Part shown: piece after piece, positions 1 through 6,184 of the stretch
Layout: each line of letters opens with the position of its first letter
Position numbering within the stretch: position 1 is the stretch's first letter
NCBI GenBank assembly: GCA_034437075.1
Contig: DAOTVD010000074.1
Coordinates: forward strand, 1-6,587
Length of the DNA stretch: 6,587 bases
Direction: 5' to 3'
Origin: DAOTVD01 sp034437075
GTDB lineage: Bacteria > Chloroflexota > Anaerolineae > Aggregatilineales > J027
Made by a program: the position numbers and the translations under genes
The notes under the pieces: generated by a model
Told to the model about the DNA's origin: nothing
The model's input: only the letters and a program-made list of their open reading frames with translations
Databases searched by the model: none

Positions 1-123
1 AGGTTAATCTTTAGCGTATAAGTCGTTACATGCGCCTTTGCAGCGGGTTGACTCCCTCCTTTTAGCGCCTCAAGAAATAGGCAAGCCCCCGCGCAACTTT
101 CCGCTTAACGCTTCTCGTAGCCA

Positions 124-154
124 ACCCTTAGCGGGCCTGTTACGCTGATAGGGT
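124..154. repeat. Imperfect inverted repeat, possible operator or hairpin
   Basis: The left arm ACCCTTAGCG (124-133) pairs with the right arm CGCTGATAGGGT (143-154). ACCCT pairs with AGGGT and AGCG pairs with CGCT, with a small asymmetric bulge between them and a 9-nt loop. It lies 37 nt before the reductase start and overlaps the candidate -35. It could be a regulator site or a short leader hairpin. It does not match the Fur or DtxR consensus that I know, and a dyad this short could arise by chance. Confidence 0.25.
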
Positions 155-169
155 AGCACGCGATATAGT
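140..169 (+). promoter_or_regulatory. Candidate sigma70-like promoter for the operon
   Basis: TTACGC at 140-145 and TATAGT at 164-169 are separated by 18 nt, close to the -35/-10 arrangement of a vegetative promoter. Transcription would start about 15 nt before the reductase start codon, just ahead of its GGAG ribosome binding site. The match is weak, particularly at the -35, so this is only a candidate. It overlaps the dyad at 124-154, which would suit a repressor site. Confidence 0.22.
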
Positions 170-178
170 GAAAGTGCC

Positions 179-182
179 GGAG
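179..182 (+). promoter_or_regulatory. Ribosome binding site of the fhuF-like gene
   Basis: GGAG ends 8 nt before the ATG at 191. This supports that start over any later in-frame ATG. Confidence 0.6.
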
Positions 183-190
183 TAGGCCAA

Positions 191-1051
191 ATGACCAACC
201 ATCCGCAACAACCGCACCCTTTGACCGACGCCTTCTGTCAGATAGACGATGCGGACATGCGGGTTGATATCGGACCTCTGGAATCCGGCTACTTTCCGGT
301 TGCGGATTTAACCACAGGCACAACCAGCCATTTGGAAGCCGAGTTGGCGCGTCAGGGGCAAGGGTATCCCGAGATGGACGTGCGCACCCAGGCGGCCTTT
401 TTCGTGAACGAATACGCCTGGTACCTGGCCATGGCGACCGCTGCCCCCCTGCTATCTCACCAGCGCGCGCCAGATGTTGCCCCCGAAAATGTCGCTTTGC
501 GCATAAGTCGCTACACCTGGCATGAAGATGGCGCAAGCGGCGAAGCCGAGCGTTACGATGTGCGATTTCGTAGCGGGCGTTTCGCCTGTTTAGCAAGCGA
601 CCCCGCCGCAAACCATCCCGACGCGACCTCGCTGCAAGACACCGACGCGCTCTTAGCGTGGCTACGGGGGCGTATTGAAACGCACTTCGCGCCGCTCATC
701 GCGCGCGTCCACGCCATCCGCCACCTATCGCAGAGCGCGCTCTGGCGCTTGGTGGCGGATGCCTACGCGGGCCAGGCGCTAAATGTGGGCAAGCATACTG
801 GACAGGTGGAACGCGCTCAAACGCTGGGGCTAGCGCTCATTAAAGCGGATAAGTCGCCCTTGAGTAATCCCCAAACGGGCTATATCACCCTCACCTGCGC
901 CGGATATACGGATACGTTTCGGGAGCGGGGCGGCTGTTGTCGCTATTACACCGTTGCCGAAGATGGCGACAAATGCGGGACGTGTGTTTTACGGCCCCCC
1001 GAAAATCGAAAGCAATGGTTTCTCGATCATATGACGAGGACCTCTGCCTAA
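191..1051 (+). CDS. fhuF: FhuF-like ferric-siderophore reductase ([2Fe-2S])
   Basis: This 286-aa cytoplasmic protein has no signal peptide or membrane segment. Its C-terminus carries the family hallmark: Cys249-Cys250, then 11 residues, then Cys262-x2-Cys265, within GGCCRYY...KCGTC. In the FhuF family these four cysteines hold a [2Fe-2S] cluster in an unusual CC-x10-C-x2-C spacing, one residue shorter than here. E. coli FhuF reduces Fe(III) in hydroxamate siderophores after import so that iron is released, and the same role is inferred here from motif and context. The length is close to E. coli FhuF (about 260 aa). The N-terminal two thirds is the poorly conserved part, with Trp/His/Arg-rich stretches such as SRYTWHEDG (106-114). 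Its composition is ordinary, unlike the very acidic exported proteins downstream. It is the first gene of the operon, 44 nt before the binding-protein gene. The family call is firm; the substrate is not. Confidence 0.88.
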   Translation: MTNHPQQPHPLTDAFCQIDDADMRVDIGPLESGYFPVADLTTGTTSHLEAELARQGQGYPEMDVRTQAAFFVNEYAWYLAMATAAPLLSHQRAPDVAPENVALRISRYTWHEDGASGEAERYDVRFRSGRFACLASDPAANHPDATSLQDTDALLAWLRGRIETHFAPLIARVHAIRHLSQSALWRLVADAYAGQALNVGKHTGQVERAQTLGLALIKADKSPLSNPQTGYITLTCAGYTDTFRERGGCCRYYTVAEDGDKCGTCVLRPPENRKQWFLDHMTRTSA

Positions 1052-1082
1052 ATCAAGCGCTACCTTAATATGTCTACCGACC

Positions 1083-1088
1083 AAGGAG
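1083..1088 (+). promoter_or_regulatory. Strong Shine-Dalgarno of the first binding-protein gene
   Basis: AAGGAG lies 7 nt before the ATG at 1096. It is the best ribosome binding site in the window and fixes this start. The high expression it implies fits a binding protein made in excess over its permease. The 44-nt gap also holds TAATAT at 1066-1071, but no good -35 precedes it, so an internal promoter is not supported. Confidence 0.7.
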
Positions 1089-1095
1089 AAATTTT

Positions 1096-2085
1096 ATGCT
1101 GTATCGTCTGTTGAGTTTGGGTGTTTTGCTATCTTTGTTGGTGAGTGCCGCGCCGTTGATGGCACAAAATGACGACTGCGAAGATGGCTTTTTCCTCTTC
1201 GAACATGCATTCGGCGAAACCTGTATCCCCGAAGAGCCGGAGCGCATCGTTACCACTAGCGACCAAAACGGCCTCTTGCCCTTGTTAGAACTCGGCGTGC
1301 GCCCGGTGGGGAGTGCGGGGCGTCTGCTGGATGACGACACCACCCAATTCCGCCGCGTGGATGAATACGATACGGAAGGGATCGTCGGTGTGGGCGATTT
1401 CTTATCCCCCAATTTGGAAGCCATTCTGGAACTCGACCCCGACTTGATTGTGGGTTACGAATTCTTCAGTGATGAAATTTATGACGAACTCTCGGAAATT
1501 GCGCCCACAGTGCTGATCCAGGTATTTGGCCGTCCGCTGGACGAAGTGCTGCTGGACTTCGCGGCTGTGGTGGGCGAAACCGAAGCCGCCGAAGAACTCG
1601 CGGCGGATTATGAAGCACGCGTCGATACCTTGCTGACTGACCTGGGCGAACGCGCCGACAATCTGACCATCTCCGTATTGACCTCGGCAGATAACGCAGG
1701 TGAATTCTGGGATGGCGCAGATGGGCAAGCGTTGGGCACGGTAATGGCCGATCTCGCGTTGAATCGCCCCGATCCTGAAGAGTCCGAGGAAGCGCAAGAC
1801 GCCCCCTGGAGTATCGAAACGCTTTCCGAACATGACGCCGATGTCATGCTTATCATCGACTTTTCTGGCGAACTGAACGACCCGGTCGTGCAAGAATTCG
1901 TCGATAGCCCGCTTTTTGGTACGTTGGGTGTCGCGCAGGCCGAGCAGGTCTATATCATTGACGGTACCCAAACCGTTGGCACTTCCTGGGGCAAGATGAA
2001 CACGTTCTTGGCAGAACTGGAAACCATCTTGCTCGATCCCGAACTCGATGTCGATGTCGTCGAAGAGCCAGAAAGCGACGAGTAG
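1096..2085 (+). CDS. Iron-siderophore ABC transporter, substrate-binding protein
   Basis: This 329-aa exported protein belongs to the class III binding proteins (Peripla_BP_2, FecB/FepB/FhuD-like). Residues 1-23 form a signal peptide with a hydrophobic core (LLSLGVLLSLLVSAAPLMA), probably cut before Gln24. Family landmarks are PERIV at 48-52, an LLELGVRPVG turn at 63-72, SPNLEAILELDPDLIVG at 104-120, EIAPTVL at 134-140 and the closing DSPLFGTLGVAQAEQVYIID near 270-289. Cys28 and Cys43 flank the first strand and could form a disulfide. There is no lipobox: the first Cys sits in NDDC, far from the signal-peptide core. The chain is extremely acidic (75 Asp/Glu against 11 Lys/Arg; Lys300 is the only lysine) and ends in an acidic tail. 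Its job would be to capture an Fe(III)-chelate and deliver it to the permeases that follow 6 nt downstream. The exact ligand cannot be read from the sequence. Confidence 0.88.
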   Translation: MLYRLLSLGVLLSLLVSAAPLMAQNDDCEDGFFLFEHAFGETCIPEEPERIVTTSDQNGLLPLLELGVRPVGSAGRLLDDDTTQFRRVDEYDTEGIVGVGDFLSPNLEAILELDPDLIVGYEFFSDEIYDELSEIAPTVLIQVFGRPLDEVLLDFAAVVGETEAAEELAADYEARVDTLLTDLGERADNLTISVLTSADNAGEFWDGADGQALGTVMADLALNRPDPEESEEAQDAPWSIETLSEHDADVMLIIDFSGELNDPVVQEFVDSPLFGTLGVAQAEQVYIIDGTQTVGTSWGKMNTFLAELETILLDPELDVDVVEEPESDE

Positions 2086-2091
2086 TTCAGG

Positions 2092-3120
2092 ATGATACGC
2101 AGCGCGGTACCGTTTCAGTCTATCAGCAAGCGGGTCTTGCTACCGCTCGGCTTGCTGATAGGCACCGCGTTGATCGTGGCCTTGCTGGTATGGAGTATCA
2201 TGCTGGGCGCGGCGGACATCGAGGCCGAGACGGTCTTAGCGGCGATTGTCGCCTACGACAATACCGAGTTCGACCATCTGGTGATCCGCACTGTGCGCTT
2301 GCCGCGCGTGCTAGCGGGTGTGTTGGTGGGGGCGTCCCTGGCGGTGGCGGGGGCCATCATGCAGGGCCTCACGCGCAACCCGTTGGCCTCGCCGGGCATC
2401 CTGGGTATCAACGCGGGCGCGTCTTTTGCGGTGGTGCTGGCGGTGTATGTGCTGGGCAGTCCGCCGCTTTCGACCTATGCCCTATTCGCCATGCTGGGCG
2501 CGACGCTGGCCGCCGTGTTCGTCTATGCGCTGGGTTCGATGGGACGCGGCGGCGCGACCCCGCTACGCTTGACCCTGGCGGGCGTCATCCTGACCGCGTT
2601 TTTAGGCTCGTTCACGACCGCCTTGCTCATCACCGACCAGGACACGCTCGACCAGATTCGCTTCTGGACGGTCGGCTCGCTGGCCGGGCGCGAATGGGAC
2701 CTCCTGCGCCTGACCGCGCCCTATATGCTGCTTGGGATGCTGGGCGCGCTGCTCATCGCTCGCCAGATCACGACCATCAGCTTGGGCGAGGACATCGCTA
2801 CCGGGCTGGGCCAGAATACCGCGTTGGTCAAGGTGCTGGCGGCAGTGGTCACGATCTTGCTAGCGGGCGGCGCAGTCGCGCTGGCCGGGCCGATTGGCTT
2901 CGTGGGGCTAGTCGCGCCGCATCTGGTGCGCTTCTTCGCGGGGGTGGACTATCGCTGGATATTGCCCTATAGCGCGCTGGTGGGCGCGGCACTGGTCGTC
3001 GGCGGCGATATGGTCGCGCGGATCATCATCCGCCCGCAGGAGCTACCCGTCGGCATCATGATGGGCCTGTTGGGCGCGCCCTTCTTCATTTACCTGGCGC
3101 GCTGGAAGGTGAAAAGCTGA
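2092..3120 (+). CDS. FecCD-family iron-siderophore permease, subunit 1
   Basis: This 342-aa polytopic membrane protein is of normal length for the BtuC/FecCD family (about 330-350 aa, usually ten helices). The first helix spans about residues 15-40. Family signatures run in order: RLPR at 69-72, the QGLTRNPLASPGILG segment at 91-105, FWTVGSLAGREW at 191-202, GPIGFVGLVAPHLVR at 266-280 and ELPVGIMMGLLGAPFFIYL at 317-335. In BtuC the region matching residues 266-280 lies near the cytoplasmic contact with the ATPase, so an ABC ATPase is expected although none is in view. The start follows the upstream stop by 6 nt with only a poor Shine-Dalgarno, so translation is probably coupled to the binding-protein gene. 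It would pair with the next gene as a heterodimeric channel, as FecC/FecD and FepD/FepG do. Which of those names is the ortholog cannot be decided. Confidence 0.93.
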   Translation: MIRSAVPFQSISKRVLLPLGLLIGTALIVALLVWSIMLGAADIEAETVLAAIVAYDNTEFDHLVIRTVRLPRVLAGVLVGASLAVAGAIMQGLTRNPLASPGILGINAGASFAVVLAVYVLGSPPLSTYALFAMLGATLAAVFVYALGSMGRGGATPLRLTLAGVILTAFLGSFTTALLITDQDTLDQIRFWTVGSLAGREWDLLRLTAPYMLLGMLGALLIARQITTISLGEDIATGLGQNTALVKVLAAVVTILLAGGAVALAGPIGFVGLVAPHLVRFFAGVDYRWILPYSALVGAALVVGGDMVARIIIRPQELPVGIMMGLLGAPFFIYLARWKVKS

Positions 3121-4169
3121 TGGCAATCCCCCAACCGGCCTGGCGGCCCGTGCGCGCGGGTCCGCTCTCGTTCAAGCTTGACCGCCGCGCATTGCCCGTG
3201 TGGCTAGCCCTGTTGGTCATCGGAGCAAGCATCCTGGTGATCAGCATCAGCTATGGCGCGTTCGACATCACGCCCGTAGAGGTGTTGCAAACCATCGTGG
3301 GCATCCCCACCGACGACGCCGAACGGCATGAACTCGTCGTGTGGACGTTCCGCATGCCGCGTATCCTGGTGGCCTTCATGGTCGGCAGCGCGTTGGCGGT
3401 TTCCGGGACGATTTTGCAGGGCATCACGCGCAACCCGTTGGCCGACCCCGGCATACTGGGCGTGACCTCCGGCGCATCCCTGGCCGCCGTGGCCATGATC
3501 GTGCAGTTCGATTTGCCCTTGCGCTGGTTGCCTTTTGGCGCGTTCGCGGGCGCGCTCATCATGGCTTTTCTCATCTTCACGCTTTCTTGGAAGGGCGGCA
3601 GCGCGCCCGTGCGCCTGATCTTGGTGGGGGTCGGCCTGAGCGCCATCGCTACCGCGCTCACTAACTTGATGATCGTCTTTGGGGAGATCAACCAGGTGCA
3701 GCAAGCCACCATCTGGCTGGCGGGCAGCGTGTATGGCCGGGGCTGGGAGCATGTGCGCACGATTGCGCTTTGGCTGGTGGTCTTGTTGCCGCTGGCGCTT
3801 CTTCTGGCCCGCCAACTGAACACGCTCAACCTGGGGGATGAACTAGCGCGGGGCCTGGGCCAGCGTGTGGAAATTCAGCGGGCTTTGCTGCTGGTTATCA
3901 GCGTGGCCCTGGCGGCGGTCGCGGTCGCAGTGGCGGGGACAGTCGGCTTTGTGGGGCTGGTCGCGCCGCATATCTCGCGCCGTTTGGTCGGCCCCACGCA
4001 TGAAGGGCTGGTGCTTACGGCGGCCTTGTTTGGCGGGGTGCTGATGCTCTTTGCCGATTTGGTCAGCCGCTGGATCATCGCGCCTTCCGAATTGCCCGTG
4101 GGCATCATCGCCGCCCTGATCGGTGCCCCGTATTTCATTTATCTGCTTTACCAAACCCGTAATCAATAA
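3120..4169 (+). CDS. FecCD-family iron-siderophore permease, subunit 2
   Basis: This 349-aa membrane protein is a paralog of the preceding permease. It has the same landmarks: RMPR at 78-81, QGITRNPLADPGILG at 100-114, IWLAGSVYGRGWE at 198-210, GTVGFVGLVAPHISRRLVG at 273-291 and ELPVGIIAALIGAPYFIYLL at 324-343. A longer polar N-terminus (about 25 residues) precedes the first helix at about 25-46. Its start overlaps the upstream stop by one base (TGATG at 3118-3122), the classic arrangement for translational coupling and equal subunit production. With subunit 1 it would form the inner-membrane channel of a type II ABC importer. The many antisense and frameshifted open frames in this gene are shadows produced by its high GC content. 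Confidence 0.93.
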   Translation: MAIPQPAWRPVRAGPLSFKLDRRALPVWLALLVIGASILVISISYGAFDITPVEVLQTIVGIPTDDAERHELVVWTFRMPRILVAFMVGSALAVSGTILQGITRNPLADPGILGVTSGASLAAVAMIVQFDLPLRWLPFGAFAGALIMAFLIFTLSWKGGSAPVRLILVGVGLSAIATALTNLMIVFGEINQVQQATIWLAGSVYGRGWEHVRTIALWLVVLLPLALLLARQLNTLNLGDELARGLGQRVEIQRALLLVISVALAAVAVAVAGTVGFVGLVAPHISRRLVGPTHEGLVLTAALFGGVLMLFADLVSRWIIAPSELPVGIIAALIGAPYFIYLLYQTRNQ

Positions 4170-4189
4170 ACCGAGTGATGAGAGACTGC

Positions 4190-6184
4190 ATGTCTATTCG
4201 TAAACTGTCCCTGCTAGTTGCCTTCGGCCTGCTGCTGGTGAGCCTCGCGCCGCTACGCGCCCAGGATGACGCCTCCTGCCCAGAGGGCGAACGCTTCTTC
4301 GCGCATGAATTGCTGGCCACCGACCCGGTGTGCATCCCGGATGAGCCGCTGCGCATCCTGACGCTGGAACCGTATTCCTTCGAAGCGCTCTATACGCTGG
4401 GCGTGCCGCAAGCGGGCACCATGACCCTGGCCAAGGAATTCTTCACGCAAAACTTCCCCGAATATACCGACGACGTGGATGGCATCGCGGAAGTTGGCTT
4501 TCCGCCCAACCTGGAACTGATCCTGGCCCTAGAACCGGACTTGATCCTGGGTACCAATCTGCCCTTCTTAGCCGATCTGTACGATGAACTGTCCGCCATC
4601 GCGCCGACCCTGCTCGCGGAAGTGACCCTCAGCGGCCAATGGCAGGATGCACAACGCTTCTTCGCGGCGGTCGTCGGGCAGCCCGACGCCATGCAAGCCC
4701 AGTTCGATGCTTACGATGATCGGCTCGCCGCGTTCGCGGATGCGTTAGAGGCCGACCCGGCCAGCTTGGCGGTCTCCGTGGTGCGCGTGCGAGGGGATGG
4801 CATCGCCATCTCCGGCGCAGATTTATTCCCCACGACCGTTTTGCAGGATGCCGGATTATCCCGGCCAGCGGGCCAGCTTGAGCAGGACGGTTTAGCCATT
4901 TCGCTGGAAGAATTACAAGCCGCCGATGGCGATGTGATCTTCATCTGGATGCAAGAAGGCATCCCGGCCACCATGGACGACGCGCGCGCGATCCTCGAAG
5001 AATTGGTAAATGATCCGCTGTGGGCAGCGCTGAATGCCGTGCAGAACGATCAGGTTTACATTGTCGGCAGTCACTGGATCGGTTATGGCTTCGTGGCGGC
5101 CCATGCCATGCTGGACGATTTGTTCGTTACCCTAACGGACGCTGACCCGGCGGACGTTGCGCCCAATCCGTTTAACGCGGTGCCCGACGAGGGAAATGCT
5201 AACAAACCACTGGCGCAAACCTGCCCAGAGGGCGAACGCTTCTTCGCGCATGAATTGCTGGCCACCGACCCGGTGTGCATCCCGGATGAGCCGCTGCGCA
5301 TCCTGACGCTAGGTATGCCTTCTTTCGAAACGCTGATGGCGCTGGGCATTCAGCCTTACGCCTCACCCGCGCCCTATATCCAAAACTACGCCAACTACTA
5401 CCCCGGCCTGGCCGATGAGGTGGCAGGCATCCGGGATATGGGGCCGTTGGCCTTCACCAGCATTGAAGCCGTCGTGGAGGCCGACCCCGACCTGATTATC
5501 GGGCACGAGGCACGCTTCATGGAATTCTATGACGATCTCTCGGCAGTCGCGCCAACGCTGTTGTACGAGTTCGAGCATAGCGGCGTTTGGCAAGATATCG
5601 CGGCGTTCGTCGCCCAAATCGTGAACCGCGAAGCCGAGTACGACGCGCTCTTGGCGGATTACAACGCCCGCGTCGAGGACTTGCAAGCCAGCCTGGGCGA
5701 TACCGCGCCGGTCATCTCGATCATTCGGGTACGCCCGGATGCATTGCGCTTGTACGTCCGCGCCTCGTTCCCCGGCGCGGTGGTGGAAGATGTCGGCTTG
5801 CCGCGCCCAGAGTCGCAAGACTACGATAATGCAACCATGCAGGACGAATTCGGCCAGAGTACGTTCTACGCCATCTCGCGCGAGAGTATCCAACTGGTGG
5901 CTGGCGACGTAATCTTCATCTGGACGTCCTCGCCGACCGCGCAACTGGCCGAAGAAGCCGAAGACCGCCAGCAAGCCCTGCTGGATGATCCGCTGTTCGG
6001 CACCCTGGACGCGGTGCAAGCCAGGCGGACGCACGAGGTCGGCGGCTATTGGATCGGGTCCAGCTTCGTCGCCGCGCACTACATCTTAGACGACCTGTTT
6101 ACCTATGTCGCCGAAGCGGAGCCGACCATCCCGAACCCGTTCCGCGCAACGCGCGACGCCGAAAGCGAGCCGGATGGCGAATAG
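4190..6184 (+). CDS. Tandem two-module iron-siderophore binding protein
   Basis: From the ATG at 4190 (GAGAG at 4180-4184 as ribosome binding site) this is 664 aa, about twice the length of a usual Peripla_BP_2 protein. GTG at 4175 and ATG at 4178 are possible earlier starts, but 4190 gives the cleaner signal peptide: RK, then LSLLVAFGLLLVSLAPL, cut near Ala24. Module 1 (about 30-328) and module 2 (about 345-651) are each complete: Cys pair (C30/C48; C345/C363), the LE..L...PDLI.G segment (107-121; 424-438), a closing WIG..FVAAH..LDDLF (from W296; from W621), and PNPF at the end (325-328; 648-651). A 16-residue linker (329-344) joins them; only module 1 has a signal peptide. Apart from their identical first 30 residues the modules are diverged, roughly one third identical by eye. 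There is no lipobox, lysine is nearly absent, and the protein is acidic. It probably presents two chelate-binding domains to the permease pair just upstream, with the same or different ligands. Confidence 0.88.
   Translation: MSIRKLSLLVAFGLLLVSLAPLRAQDDASCPEGERFFAHELLATDPVCIPDEPLRILTLEPYSFEALYTLGVPQAGTMTLAKEFFTQNFPEYTDDVDGIAEVGFPPNLELILALEPDLILGTNLPFLADLYDELSAIAPTLLAEVTLSGQWQDAQRFFAAVVGQPDAMQAQFDAYDDRLAAFADALEADPASLAVSVVRVRGDGIAISGADLFPTTVLQDAGLSRPAGQLEQDGLAISLEELQAADGDVIFIWMQEGIPATMDDARAILEELVNDPLWAALNAVQNDQVYIVGSHWIGYGFVAAHAMLDDLFVTLTDADPADVAPNPFNAVPDEGNANKPLAQTCPEGERFFAHELLATDPVCIPDEPLRILTLGMPSFETLMALGIQPYASPAPYIQNYANYYPGLADEVAGIRDMGPLAFTSIEAVVEADPDLIIGHEARFMEFYDDLSAVAPTLLYEFEHSGVWQDIAAFVAQIVNREAEYDALLADYNARVEDLQASLGDTAPVISIIRVRPDALRLYVRASFPGAVVEDVGLPRPESQDYDNATMQDEFGQSTFYAISRESIQLVAGDVIFIWTSSPTAQLAEEAEDRQQALLDDPLFGTLDAVQARRTHEVGGYWIGSSFVAAHYILDDLFTYVAEAEPTIPNPFRATRDAESEPDGE
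4275..4365 (+). repeat. 91-bp perfect direct repeat, copy 1
   Basis: This copy is identical base for base to 5220-5310 and 945 bp (315 codons) away, so it keeps frame. It encodes residues 30 to about 59 of the tandem binding protein, starting CPEGERFFAHELL and covering both cysteines of module 1. Identity stops abruptly on both sides (T at 4274 against A at 5219; G at 4366 against A at 5311). Confidence 0.97.
5220..5310 (+). repeat. 91-bp perfect direct repeat, copy 2
   Basis: This second copy opens module 2 of the tandem binding protein (residues 345 to about 374). All 91 bases, including every third codon position, match copy 1, while the rest of the two modules is clearly diverged. This implies recent duplication, gene conversion or purifying recombination limited to this segment, or an assembly join. 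Confidence 0.97.

Larger units (their letters stand above)
1..190. other. Non-coding leader upstream of the fhuF-like gene
   Basis: No convincing gene is visible here on either strand. The antisense frame running from 611 back to 105 is Arg/Pro/His-rich and looks like the shadow of the reductase gene. The first 50 bases are more AT-rich than the genes. The stretch holds a TTGACT hexamer at 48-53 without a good -10 partner, an imperfect dyad at 124-154, and a weak promoter-like pair at 140-169. I see no complete Fur box or full DtxR/IdeR palindrome, although iron control would be expected for this operon. Confidence 0.5.

Noticed and set aside
1..16. AGGTTA at the very start resembles half of a DtxR/IdeR iron box
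   Set aside because: The other half of the palindrome (CTAACCT) is absent on the right side and the left flank is outside the window. A 6-base match is not evidence.
9..515. Bases 9-30 resemble 495-515 inside the reductase gene (about 18 of 21 with one gap; both can be read as RISRY)
   Set aside because: The similarity does not extend beyond this stretch, the upstream copy follows a stop codon, and a match of this quality can occur by chance in 6.6 kb.
1177..1179. Cys28 of the first binding protein as a lipoprotein cysteine
   Set aside because: It sits in NDDC, after four polar residues and beyond a better A-Q cleavage site. The second Cys 15 residues later and the same pair in the tandem protein favour a structural disulfide.
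3204..3829. Long antisense open frames under the second permease (also at 1402-1971, 4390-4692 and 5363-6079)
   Set aside because: They are rich in Arg/His/Pro/Ser or have no domain logic, lack ribosome binding sites, and lie opposite genes with clear family motifs. They are codon-composition shadows.
4175..4189. Earlier starts of the tandem binding protein at GTG 4175 or ATG 4178
   Set aside because: They would add only M(M)RDC before an already well-formed signal peptide, while the ATG at 4190 has a better placed GAGAG. The choice is not certain.
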